A stretch of 64,000 nucleotides of DNA from JAVJSU01 sp040219275 (lineage in GTDB: Bacteria > Chloroflexota > Anaerolineae > Aggregatilineales > Phototrophicaceae). The stretch spans positions 124,001 through 188,000 of the forward strand of contig JAVJSU010000061.1 in NCBI GenBank assembly GCA_040219275.1, read 5' to 3'. The notes beneath the pieces were generated by a model. The model worked only from the letters and a program-made list of their open reading frames with translations. It had not been told where the DNA came from and searched no databases. Positions 27,232-35,425 of this stretch are shown here, in pieces (the stretch's first letter is position 1; each line of letters opens with the position of its first letter). The position numbers and the translations under genes are program-made.

Positions 27232-29079
27232 TTACAACGAACGAATTTGATACAGTTTAGCATCCTCAAAGCCACGTTTACGATAATACTCGCGGGTGCC
27301 AATGGCTGAAATCACGGCGAGTTTAGCATAGCCACGTTCAGTCGCAAGGTTTACCGCGTAGTCAATTAACTGTGTACCCAAGCCAAGATGTTGTGCGCGT
27401 CCGGGGTCATTTTCGCCCAGTCCAACCGCTTGCCCGTAGACATGCACCTCACGTATCATGGCACAATCGTTCAGTTCTTCGGTGATAGGCGTTTCATCTT
27501 TGAAGGGTAACGACAGGCGCAAGAATCCAGCAATCTGCCGATCTTCCGTAATGTACTGTAGAAACAGTTCGTCACTCATCGAAGACTCGTACCACACTTC
27601 GTCAAGGTGAAGGTCATCCGCAGTCACTTTTTGCTGGCGAATTTCCCGCGCACGGATGTCCATACAACGCACATTTTGCCTTTCGAGTTCTTTATCGACA
27701 ATTTGCCGGAAGTTGGTCATCTTGTTGCCTTCGACGATGTCCGTGCCGGGAATGTCACGGATCACACGGGTTAGCCGGCAATATTCGGGCGTGCGCTTAA
27801 AGGATTCGGTCAGCGCATAGAGCAACTCTTCATGCGTGTACGGTTGCCAATCTCCCCGTTGATAATATTGCATCAACTCCGCGCTTTCGATCAACGAACA
27901 CGGATACACTTTGAGTTCGTCTGGACGGAAATCTGGCTCACCAAACATGCGCTCATAATCTTCTATATCAAGCTCCGGCGTGGAGCCATAGAGATTCGGC
28001 ATCCAATGTGCGTGAATTTTGAACCCTGCTTTGCGTAGGAGCTTCACAGCGCGACGAGTCGCCACTACACGGTGCCCGCGCTTATTAAGGCGTAAAACAT
28101 CGTCATTCAGGCTCTGGAAGCCAATTTGCACCTTTGTACAGCCCAATCGACGGATGCGAAGTACTTCTTCTTCATCAATATGGTCAGGACGTGTCTCAAT
28201 CACCAGCCCGACGCATCGGCACGCGGCAGTTTCGTTGTAGAGGTGGGCGGCTTCTAATTCGTCCCATGTGGCATATTCGTCGAGCGGAGAGCGTTCGCGT
28301 TCCCCTGTTGCGATCTGTTCGACCAATTCGCGGGAGCGATACATCTCATCTTTGTAGATGTTCTGTACCACTTGATTATAGGATTGCTCAAGATCAACCC
28401 CCATCACCGAAACGTTGGTGATGTTGCGGTCTGGATGCAATTTTGAGGCATCTTTCAGCGCGGCTTCCACTTCTGCACAGCGATTATTCACATCACGCTT
28501 ATCGCCCACACCAAAATCGTGAAGCGCATCAAAAATCCGCTTAATAAACCAGATTTGATAGGTTTCGGGATAAAACGACCATGTTCCGCCAAGTACGATC
28601 AACTCGATTTTTTCCGTCGGGTGACCGGTATTGTACATCGACAATAAACGCGTGTATGTTTGCAAATAGGGATCGAAACTGTTTTGCTCTGCGCGCTGTG
28701 CGCCCGGTTCATCACTGAGATAACTCTTCGGCATCCGAACATCATTCGGGCAGAAGATGCACGTCCCCGGACACGGAAACGGCTTCGTCAATACTGTCAC
28801 CGGAGTCACGCCGGAGCTTGTGCGGATCGGCTTGCGGCGCAATCTTTCCAGCACAATACGATCATCATATGGCGGCAAACCACCCGTCCCCGCCAATTGA
28901 CGATACCCGTAAATCAGGTCACTCCGGCTATACATCCCACCTTCTGGACGCGGAAAAAGATGCAACAACTTGTTGAAGTCATCTGTTGGGATTTTTGTTG
29001 GCGCGCTGACGACCAATTTCAAAATTTCGAGGATTTGTCCACCGTGTTCGGTTAAATCCAGATCTTCCTGAAAACGCAT
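27232..29079 (-). CDS. elp3: Elp3-like tRNA U34 carboxymethyltransferase (radical SAM plus GNAT)
   Basis: 615 residues with both Elp3 domains. The radical SAM part has its cysteines in FPCPGTCIFCPNDVRMPKSY, followed by SFDPYLQTYTRL, VELIVLGGTWSFYP-like sequence and FKIHAHWMPNLYG. The C-terminal GNAT domain has REVHVYGQAVGLGE and QHLGLGTQLIDYAV. Elp3 makes 5-carboxymethyluridine at wobble U34 of tRNAs, using acetyl-CoA and SAM; bacterial homologues work without the other Elongator subunits, and one from Dehalococcoides has been studied structurally. It sits 18 bases upstream of the selenoprotein gene and downstream of a small membrane protein. Confidence 0.95.
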   Translation of the reverse strand: MRFQEDLDLTEHGGQILEILKLVVSAPTKIPTDDFNKLLHLFPRPEGGMYSRSDLIYGYRQLAGTGGLPPYDDRIVLERLRRKPIRTSSGVTPVTVLTKPFPCPGTCIFCPNDVRMPKSYLSDEPGAQRAEQNSFDPYLQTYTRLLSMYNTGHPTEKIELIVLGGTWSFYPETYQIWFIKRIFDALHDFGVGDKRDVNNRCAEVEAALKDASKLHPDRNITNVSVMGVDLEQSYNQVVQNIYKDEMYRSRELVEQIATGERERSPLDEYATWDELEAAHLYNETAACRCVGLVIETRPDHIDEEEVLRIRRLGCTKVQIGFQSLNDDVLRLNKRGHRVVATRRAVKLLRKAGFKIHAHWMPNLYGSTPELDIEDYERMFGEPDFRPDELKVYPCSLIESAELMQYYQRGDWQPYTHEELLYALTESFKRTPEYCRLTRVIRDIPGTDIVEGNKMTNFRQIVDKELERQNVRCMDIRAREIRQQKVTADDLHLDEVWYESSMSDELFLQYITEDRQIAGFLRLSLPFKDETPITEELNDCAMIREVHVYGQAVGLGENDPGRAQHLGLGTQLIDYAVNLATERGYAKLAVISAIGTREYYRKRGFEDAKLYQIRSL

Positions 29080-29177
29080 AATTAATTTTTCTCATCATTG
29101 TTTGACTTATAGGGAGTCTAACATACGCGAGCGACGAAGTGTAGATCATTGTGGATAATCAATCGTGTAATCCGGCG

Positions 29178-29591
29178 CTAAAAATCCCGATCAGGAATAT
29201 CAATGGTCTTGCGCTTGCGTGCTGATGGTGAAAACGGATCGTCGTATGCCACATCACCAAGTCCGGTGACTTCAAGCTCAATCCCGCCAACGGTGCGCGC
29301 AACGAAATTATAGATCACCGCGCCAATCGCGCCGAAAATACCACCGATAATCGCGTAGAACAGCACACCACACAGACAAAGGACTACAAGCAACGCGCCG
29401 GAGACATCTCCAAAATCCGTTGTTGATGTGCCTGTCGGGGTGACAACACCTGCATACGATGACGTAAACGAGTTGGACAACAACACGAAAAACCCGATAT
29501 AAAAGAATGCTGTTACGGCAGACATCAATCCAGAAAATACAGCCGATACCTTAAATGCCGCCCCCACACTAATCCGCTTAATCGTAATCAT
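29178..29591 (-). CDS. Small membrane protein, DUF3566-like
   Basis: 137 residues with two strong membrane segments: about 12-40 (VSAVFSGLMSAVTAFFYIGFF) and 68-100 (LLVVLCLCGVLFYAIIGGIF). The second is followed by IGAVIYNFVARTVGGIELEV, a pattern reminiscent of DUF3566 transmembrane proteins. The charged C-terminal tail (SARKRKTIDIPDRDF) is probably cytoplasmic. Function is unknown. It is the first gene in the same direction as elp3, about 100 bases upstream of it, and is divergent from the Trm9-like gene. Confidence 0.65.
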   Translation of the reverse strand: MITIKRISVGAAFKVSAVFSGLMSAVTAFFYIGFFVLLSNSFTSSYAGVVTPTGTSTTDFGDVSGALLVVLCLCGVLFYAIIGGIFGAIGAVIYNFVARTVGGIELEVTGLGDVAYDDPFSPSARKRKTIDIPDRDF

Positions 29592-29672
29592 AATGACCGG
29601 AATTCCCCTTACTAAAATAAATGTCTACCGTTAGTATAATCGACAAAACAGTGAGGCATACATAATATCACG

Positions 29673-30401
29673 ATGGATCAAGCGACCATTCAGCGACTCA
29701 ACGCGATTAACCAGACATTTTATGAAACCACCGCACAGGAATTTGACCAGACGCGTGGCAGAGCATGGCAAGGCTGGATTGACCTTTTGCCTCATCTGCC
29801 GACGGATCAGCACAACACCAATTACAATGTGCTGGACGTGGGTTGTGGGAATGGGCGTTTCGGCGTATTTCTGGCGGAAAATCTGGATTACGAAATCGCC
29901 TATCATGGCATGGATAACAACCGGACACTCTTAGATGTGGCGCTAAAAGCCGTCTCAACCGCGCCAGGAACGTCTACCACCATCGAATACCGCGACATTG
30001 TAAATCATCCGCCGGATAGTGGTCTGTTTGATCTTATCGTGCTGTTCGGCGTGATTCATCACATCCCCGGCTTTGAACAGCGCAAACATTTTATGCACAC
30101 TCTCGCCCAACGCTTAAAACCGGACGGGCTTCTGGTTTTTGCGTCATGGCGTTTTTATGAATTTGAGCGTTTTCAGGAGCGCGTTGTTTCGTGGGAGGCT
30201 GATTTAGCGCAACAGGTGGAAAAACATGATTATCTGCTGGATTGGCGACGCGGTGAAGTTGCCCTGCGCTACTGTCATTATGTGGATGATGACGAACAAC
30301 AAGCCTTAATCGAAGCCACCGGACTAAAAGAAATCGCCACCTACCGCGCTGATGGTTATCAAAATCGTCTGAATTGTTATAGTGTGTTGAAAAAGGCTTA
30401 G
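29673..30401 (+). CDS. Class I SAM methyltransferase resembling tRNA methyltransferase Trm9
   Basis: 242 residues. The SAM site is VLDVGCGNGRFGVFLA, followed by HGMDNNRTLLD, YRDIVNHPP and LIVLFGVIHHIPG. The C-terminal part has HDYLLDWRRGEVALRYCHYV and then a final NRLNCYSVLKK strand, like the GDYLxxW...RYYH and closing strand of Trm9/ALKBH8 enzymes that methylate cm5U34. That assignment is supported by elp3 being divergently encoded beside it, but a different acceptor is possible. Its 3' end overlaps the J-domain gene by four bases. A TATAAT at 29635-29640 could be its -10 box, though no good -35 is seen. Confidence 0.75.
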   Translation: MDQATIQRLNAINQTFYETTAQEFDQTRGRAWQGWIDLLPHLPTDQHNTNYNVLDVGCGNGRFGVFLAENLDYEIAYHGMDNNRTLLDVALKAVSTAPGTSTTIEYRDIVNHPPDSGLFDLIVLFGVIHHIPGFEQRKHFMHTLAQRLKPDGLLVFASWRFYEFERFQERVVSWEADLAQQVEKHDYLLDWRRGEVALRYCHYVDDDEQQALIEATGLKEIATYRADGYQNRLNCYSVLKKA

Positions 30402-31189
30402 ATCACATTTCTGAGAGCATCAAGCCGTTTCATCAAGAGCCAATATTCGTGCTCATATTCACCGGCTAACTCTTGCAATAAATCTCGCCCTTTTGCCCGC
30501 GCGAATTTATCCTGAATCTTCAAATCCATAAGCGTGCCGTACATTAAATCATGGTATTCAATTTTGAGGTCGGCAATTTGCATGGAAAGATCTGCGCTTT
30601 GTTGTTGTAAACGGCGCAAATTCAGCATATCAAGCGGAATTTGCACATGGTTAGTATCATCACCATTGGTTGTCTCATCATCCGGCGCGGATTGATCTAG
30701 CGCCAGTAGACCCTCGCGGTCATGATTGGCATAGGCTTCGTTAATCTGTGCCATCAGCCCATTCCTGCGGATGCGATCTGCTTCATCGGTGGCAAGATCA
30801 GGATGATACAGCCGTGCTAAACGACGATAAACAGTTTTGAGTGTGTCATCAATGTTGCGGGGTTTGCTTGCAGTCGGCAAATCTTCTTCTCGTCGCGGGG
30901 GCGGCACATAGGCGTTCTGGTACGCTGTGGATTTATGAGCCTGACGCGAAAGTTCTTCTGCGGAGATGTTTTCGGCATTGTGTTTACGTGCTTTTTCCAG
31001 ATCACGAATGGCAGAGCGCACCGCCTCCACGCGATCTATCACCGATTGCACCAGTTGCGTATACCGTGCTTCAAAAGGATGACACTCATCACGGAGTTCA
31101 GCAACCTGCGCCTCTAACTGGACGATTTCAGCCTTTTGCTGGGTAATCGTCGCGCTTAGGAGGTCAATTTGGGCTTGGGTGCTATCCAT
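30398..31189 (-). CDS. Coiled-coil protein with internal J-domain
   Basis: 263 residues. An N-terminal heptad-rich coiled coil (about 5-75, LSATITQQKAEIVQLEAQVA) is followed by a J-domain whose helix II/III loop carries the HPD motif in YRRLARLYHPDLATDE. A second helical region follows (MLNLRRLQQQSADLSMQIAD). J-domains stimulate Hsp70 ATPase, so this is probably a specialised DnaK co-chaperone; the client is unknown. The start is uncertain: ATG at 31189 is chosen, with TTG at 31198 the alternative, and neither has a clear ribosome-binding site. Confidence 0.82.
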   Translation of the reverse strand: MDSTQAQIDLLSATITQQKAEIVQLEAQVAELRDECHPFEARYTQLVQSVIDRVEAVRSAIRDLEKARKHNAENISAEELSRQAHKSTAYQNAYVPPPRREEDLPTASKPRNIDDTLKTVYRRLARLYHPDLATDEADRIRRNGLMAQINEAYANHDREGLLALDQSAPDDETTNGDDTNHVQIPLDMLNLRRLQQQSADLSMQIADLKIEYHDLMYGTLMDLKIQDKFARAKGRDLLQELAGEYEHEYWLLMKRLDALRNVI

Positions 31190-31216
31190 AATGGGCAAAC
31201 GTGTGCTAGATAACGC

Positions 31217-31241
31217 AAAGGCGACCTATCAAGCCGCCTTT
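31217..31241 (-). terminator. Weak hairpin after the nitrilase-family gene
   Basis: AAAGGCG (31217-31223) pairs with CGCCTTT (31235-31241). It lies downstream of the minus-strand gene ending at 31264 but has little U-tract, so it may only partly terminate. Confidence 0.4.
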
Positions 31242-31263
31242 ACAGAGAAATTTGAACTGTGAC

Positions 31264-32100
31264 CTAGTATTTCTTAACGATGGAGCGATAAACCGCAGGC
31301 TGGCGATTCTGGATGAATTGGAATTCTTCACGATATTGCCGTACCTGATCGAGATCAATACGGGCGACAGAGAAGCCTTCCAACGGTGCGCCTGTATCCG
31401 GATCGGTTTCATCAGCCAGTGACGCGTAAATCTGACCGCGTGGACCAACCACCATGCTTTCGCCACCGAAATTCAGCGTGACATCTTCACCCACACGATT
31501 CACCGCCGCCACGAACACCGCGTTTTCATAAGCGCGCGAACGGACGTACGTTTTCCATTCGTCAATCTGGCTCGCTTCCCAGTTCGCCAGCACGACCAGC
31601 ACTTCCGCACCATCCAGCGCGAGACTACGTGCGACTTCAGGAAATGCCAGATCGTATCCGATCATCATGCCGATATTGCCAACTTCGGTTTCCGCCACGG
31701 GCAACTTATACCCCTCACGAAATGCCATGCGTTCCTCACCTTTGAGGTGAATTTTGTTATAGGTTTCGACCAATTCACCGTCCGGTCCCACAAGAATTGC
31801 CGAGTTATACAGCACACTCTCTACACGCTCTTTGGTCACCATCCCGAAAGCGATATAAATGCCATATTCGTTGGCACGTTGCGCCATCAGGTTGATCGTC
31901 GGACCCGGCACACGTTGCGCTAATTCAGTAAAGCGCACACCGAGTTCGTAACCGCTGGTAATTAATTCCGGGAACACAATCAAATCAATCTTCTGCTGGG
32001 AGGCGATACGAGAAATCATCTCGGACATCTTGACGAGGTTTTCTTCTGCTTCGCCCAGCCGGGGTTTCATCTGCACAGTTGCGATGGTAATTTCACGCAT
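31264..32100 (-). CDS. Nitrilase-superfamily protein without the catalytic cysteine
   Basis: 278 residues with the carbon-nitrogen hydrolase fold. The catalytic Glu is in IVFPELITSG (Glu45) and the Lys in YNKIHLKGEE (Lys116). The nucleophile position, normally Cys in an ICYDxxFPE motif, reads MMIGYDLAFPE, so it is Gly148. The codon is GGA (complement of 31657-31659). Without the cysteine, amidase or nitrilase chemistry should not occur, so this may be a binding or regulatory pseudoenzyme. The ATG at 32100 follows AAGGA. It is flanked by the RluD-type and J-domain genes. Confidence 0.85.
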   Translation of the reverse strand: MREITIATVQMKPRLGEAEENLVKMSEMISRIASQQKIDLIVFPELITSGYELGVRFTELAQRVPGPTINLMAQRANEYGIYIAFGMVTKERVESVLYNSAILVGPDGELVETYNKIHLKGEERMAFREGYKLPVAETEVGNIGMMIGYDLAFPEVARSLALDGAEVLVVLANWEASQIDEWKTYVRSRAYENAVFVAAVNRVGEDVTLNFGGESMVVGPRGQIYASLADETDPDTGAPLEGFSVARIDLDQVRQYREEFQFIQNRQPAVYRSIVKKY

Positions 32101-32197
32101 GGAGTTCTATTCCTTCAGTCGTCGGTCAAAGTGACGTTCTAATTTTAGCCGGAATACACGATTTATACGACCTGTATTCTGTTGGGAAATCTAAATT

Positions 32198-33124
32198 TTA
32201 GCGTACCTTTAACATGATTTGCTTTAACCCTACTGGCAAATCTGATTCAAACTGGACGCGTTCGCCCGTATCAGGGTGATCGAAAGACAATCGCGCCGCA
32301 TGGAGGAAGTTCCGCTTGAGTTTCAGGCGTTGTTTACGGAAGCCGTAAATCGTATCCCCCACCACCGGACAGCCGATAAAAGCGGCATGAACGCGAATTT
32401 GGTGGGTGCGTCCGGTGAGGATGCGAAATTCCACCAATGCGCGTTGATCGCGGAAGTTATCATCCAGCACGGTAAATTCGGTGACTGCGGGCTTGCCACT
32501 TCGCACCACTGCCATCCGTTTGCGTTGTTTAGGATCACGGGCAATTGGCGCGTCAATCCGTCCGGTCAATGTTTTCGGTGTGCGTTCCAGCAATGCTAGA
32601 TACACCTTTTCAACCGTTCGTAGGCGAAATTGCGCCATCAGATCATCCAGCGCATCAACCGTCTTGGCGACGACCATCAAACCACTCGTATCTTTATCCA
32701 GACGGTGGACTATGCCATTGCGTTCTTCCGCATCATCCATATCTGCCAATTGTGGATACCGTGCCAGCAAAGCGTTCACCAGCGTGCCGGACTTATTGCC
32801 GACACCTGGATGTACAACCATACCGGCGCTCTTATCAATCACAGCGATATGTTCGTCTTCATAAATCACATTCAGCTTGATCGCTTCGGCTTCAGGCTCA
32901 GCATCGGGTTCATCCACTTCTGGTAAATGAATCCGCACAACCTCCCCGCCCCGAAGTTTAATTCCCGGCTTCACGACCTGTCCATCGACAGTCACGCCGC
33001 CTTCTTTTATCAATGTTTGTACCTGCACGCGAGAAAGCTCGCTCATATAATCAACTACGAGCTTGTCCAAACGTTCGCCTTGGTCGGCAACGGTAAATTC
33101 AATCGTATTGCTATTTTCGTCCAT
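32198..33124 (-). CDS. Pseudouridine synthase, RluA/RluD family
   Basis: 308 residues. An N-terminal S4 RNA-binding domain (GERLDKLVVDYMSELSRVQV) is joined to the catalytic domain. It has HRLDKDTSGLMVVAKT, whose Asp is the catalytic residue, then KVYLALLERTP, LTGRTHQIRVHAAFIG and CPVVGDTIYG. The family converts uridines to pseudouridine in 23S rRNA; RluD-type specificity (helix 69) is likely but not proven by sequence alone. The ATG at 33124 is used; a TTG at 33139 would add five residues. Confidence 0.93.
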   Translation of the reverse strand: MDENSNTIEFTVADQGERLDKLVVDYMSELSRVQVQTLIKEGGVTVDGQVVKPGIKLRGGEVVRIHLPEVDEPDAEPEAEAIKLNVIYEDEHIAVIDKSAGMVVHPGVGNKSGTLVNALLARYPQLADMDDAEERNGIVHRLDKDTSGLMVVAKTVDALDDLMAQFRLRTVEKVYLALLERTPKTLTGRIDAPIARDPKQRKRMAVVRSGKPAVTEFTVLDDNFRDQRALVEFRILTGRTHQIRVHAAFIGCPVVGDTIYGFRKQRLKLKRNFLHAARLSFDHPDTGERVQFESDLPVGLKQIMLKVR

Positions 33125-33249
33125 TAGACTTTTCGACAACCTGCTTTAGTGGATTGCGTATCATAGCATAGGCGCGGGTTTGCATCAACGGCATTGCCAG
33201 CAACGTGGGACAGGTTAGAATAGGTGGTTGATCTGCACAGGAAAACAAC

Positions 33250-34359
33250 ATGCCACAAATTGAAGTTGATACCATACTACAGGGCGATTGCGTCGCGCAT
33301 CTGCGTACCTTACCCGATCAATCGGTTGATCTGGTCTTCGCCGATCCGCCCTACAATCTACAGTTACAACAAAAACTCGTCCGTCCGAACTTAACCGTCG
33401 TCGATGCCGTTGATGACGCGTGGGATCAATTTGAAACCTTCGCGGATTATGATACCTTTACCGAAGCATGGCTGATGGAGTGTCGGCGCGTGCTTAAGGA
33501 CAATGGCACGATCTGGGTGATCGGCTCCTATCATAATATCTTCCGCGTTGGAAAAATGATGATGGACATTGGCTTCTGGACGCTCAATGACATCATCTGG
33601 GCGAAAAACAACCCCACGCCGAATTTTCGAGGCTCACGCTTCACCAACGCGACGGAAACGCTCATCTGGGCGAAGAAGTCCGAAAAACAGAAAAAATATA
33701 CCTTTCATTATCACGCCATGAAACATCTAAACGACGACAAACAAATGCGGAATATCTGGCGTATTCCGATTTGCACAGGCGCGGAACGCATCAAAATCGA
33801 CGGTAAAAAAGCCCATTCCACGCAAAAACCGGAAGCCCTACTGTATCGCGTTATCATGTCTTCAACCAATCCGGGGGATATCATACTAGATCCGTTTTTC
33901 GGCTCTGGCACAACTGGCGCGGTAGCAAAACGCCTTGGACGGCATTACATCGGCATTGAACGGGAACAAATTTATGTGGATGTCGCCCGCGAGCGAATCG
34001 GTAAAATCAGCGAACAGACCGATAAAAGCGTGCTGGTTACGCCATCAAAGCGCCATTTACCGCGTGTCCGGTTCGGAAGTCTTGTGGAATCCGGTTATCT
34101 GGAAATCGGGCAATCGCTCTACTCCAAAGATAAGCGCATTCACGCCCAAATCAAAGCGGACGGTTACCTGATCTGCAACCATTTGATTGGGTCAATCCAC
34201 AAAGTGAGTGCGGAAATACAGGGCAAAACTTCCGCGAATGGGTGGGACTTCTGGCATTATGAAGATCACAGTGGCACACTAAAAAACATCGATACTTTAC
34301 GAATTCGCTACCGCGACGAACATCAACTTGAGCAACCAGCAAGCGGTCTTGAACCCTAA
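33250..34359 (+). CDS. CcrM/HinfI-like adenine-N6 DNA methyltransferase (predicted GANTC)
   Basis: 369 residues of the beta class: the catalytic DPPY (Asp32-Tyr35) precedes the SAM-binding FGSGTTG (from Phe217). Target-side sequence NPTPNFRGSRFTNATETLIW and KKAHSTQKPEALLYRVI is typical of CcrM. The C-terminal extension (PRVRFGSLVESGYLEIGQSL, DGYLICN, GSIHKVSAEIQG, NGWDFWHYED) matches the CcrM DNA-clamping domain. No restriction enzyme gene is adjacent, so it is probably an orphan methyltransferase acting in replication or gene control. The start has AGGA upstream. Confidence 0.9.
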   Translation: MPQIEVDTILQGDCVAHLRTLPDQSVDLVFADPPYNLQLQQKLVRPNLTVVDAVDDAWDQFETFADYDTFTEAWLMECRRVLKDNGTIWVIGSYHNIFRVGKMMMDIGFWTLNDIIWAKNNPTPNFRGSRFTNATETLIWAKKSEKQKKYTFHYHAMKHLNDDKQMRNIWRIPICTGAERIKIDGKKAHSTQKPEALLYRVIMSSTNPGDIILDPFFGSGTTGAVAKRLGRHYIGIEREQIYVDVARERIGKISEQTDKSVLVTPSKRHLPRVRFGSLVESGYLEIGQSLYSKDKRIHAQIKADGYLICNHLIGSIHKVSAEIQGKTSANGWDFWHYEDHSGTLKNIDTLRIRYRDEHQLEQPASGLEP

Positions 34360-34435
34360 TGACCCTTATTTCAGCATGCAATTTGTGATACAATAAGGAT
34401 AAATCTAGTCCATTTAGCCTGTTCAGGAGGATTCT

Positions 34436-34786
34436 CTGGACTCATTAGAATTTGCTCGTTTAATCGTTAATATCGCCGAGGATCGGAAAGCCAGCGACAT
34501 CATCTTGCTTGATCTCCGTCCAGACGCGATTGTTGCAGACTTTTTCGTGATTTTGAGCGGTAACAGTGATCGCCAGCTTAAGGCGCTCATTGATTATCTG
34601 CGAGTGGGTGTCAAGGAAGAAACCAATAAACTTGCCTCTTCCGTTGACGGTACTGCCGAAAGTGGCTGGGTTGTGATGGATTTTGGCGATGTTGTGGTTC
34701 ATATGTTCCTTGAAGAAAAACGCCAATATTATGACCTTGAAGGCTTATGGAGCGCGGAATCGAACGTGCTTCTGAGTATTCAGTAA
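34436..34786 (+). CDS. rsfS: Ribosomal silencing factor RsfS, CTG start
   Basis: 116 residues. RsfS binds ribosomal protein L14 and blocks subunit joining when nutrients are scarce. The body is typical: EDRKASDIILLDLRP, DFFVILSGNSDRQLKALID, ESGWVVMDFGDVVVHMF and REYYDLEGLW-like RQYYDLEGLW. An in-frame TAG at 34415-34417 and the absence of ATG, GTG or TTG before 34505 leave CTG at 34436 as the only start that keeps the conserved N-terminus (M)DSLEFARLIVNIAEDRKA. A perfect AGGAGG (34425-34430) lies five bases upstream of that CTG. Confidence 0.92.
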   Translation: MDSLEFARLIVNIAEDRKASDIILLDLRPDAIVADFFVILSGNSDRQLKALIDYLRVGVKEETNKLASSVDGTAESGWVVMDFGDVVVHMFLEEKRQYYDLEGLWSAESNVLLSIQ

Positions 34787-34806
34787 AGATGATTTAAGTC
34801 ACAAAC

Positions 34807-34842
34807 AAAAGGCGAGATGGATAAAATCTGTCTCGCCTTTTT
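34807..34842. terminator. Bidirectional terminator between rsfS and ndk
   Basis: AAAAGGCGAGA (34807-34817) pairs with TCTCGCCTTTT (34831-34841), followed by T. The A-run on the other side lets it also serve ndk on the minus strand. Confidence 0.88.
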
Positions 34843-34876
34843 GATTACAAAAGTTAGCGCCTACGCATTATTGCGC

Positions 34877-35326
34877 CTATTCAAAAATCCATGTGTCGGT
34901 AGCGCGTGTCCAGCTTACCAGTTCATTCGCACCGAAGAAGTTACCGACTTCGATCTCACCATTTTCCACACTGTCAGAGCCATGCACCAGATTACGTCCC
35001 ACTTCCATCGCCAGATCACCACGAATGGTACCGGCGGCGGCTTCATGCGGACGGGTCGCGCCAATCGTGTTGCGAGCGATCTGAATGGCGTTCGTGCCTT
35101 CCAGCGCGAGTACCACTACCGGCGATGAGGTGATGTATTCGACCAAACCAGCGAAAAATGGGCGTTCTTTGTGAATTTCATAATGCTTTTCAGCCAATTC
35201 ACGGGAAACCAGCATAAACTTCATGCCGATAATCCGCAGACCACGCTGTTCAAAACGTTTGATGATTTCGCCTGTCAGCCCGCGCTGAACACCATCCGGT
35301 TTTACAATAATGAGTGTACGTTCCAC
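34877..35326 (-). CDS. ndk: Nucleoside diphosphate kinase
   Basis: 149 residues, the normal length. It transfers the gamma-phosphate of NTPs to NDPs through a phosphohistidine. The N-terminal ERTLIIVKPDGVQRGL, the RPFFAGLVEYITSSPVV stretch, TRPHEAAAGTIRGDLA and the active-site histidine in RNLVHGSDSVE (His115) are all standard. The start is GTG at 35326, with AAGGA nine bases upstream. It has its own terminator and is otherwise unlinked to neighbours. Confidence 0.97.
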   Translation of the reverse strand: MERTLIIVKPDGVQRGLTGEIIKRFEQRGLRIIGMKFMLVSRELAEKHYEIHKERPFFAGLVEYITSSPVVVLALEGTNAIQIARNTIGATRPHEAAAGTIRGDLAMEVGRNLVHGSDSVENGEIEVGNFFGANELVSWTRATDTWIFE

Positions 35327-35367
35327 GTTTTTTTATCCTTTACATAGTTAAGTGATTTACAAAGTAA

Positions 35368-35395
35368 ACGGGTCACTAAATTAATTGTGACCCGT
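35368..35395 (-). terminator. Hairpin terminator after the acidic-protein operon
   Basis: ACGGGTCAC (35368-35376) pairs perfectly with GTGACCCGT (35387-35395), downstream of the minus-strand gene ending at 35426. A short T-rich tail follows on that strand. Confidence 0.6.
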
Positions 35396-35425
35396 CTGTT
35401 ATATAGATTGATGTTTAACAGAAGT

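Noticed and set aside
33250..34359. Restriction-modification system
   Set aside because: No endonuclease-like gene is adjacent and the methyltransferase has the orphan CcrM architecture.
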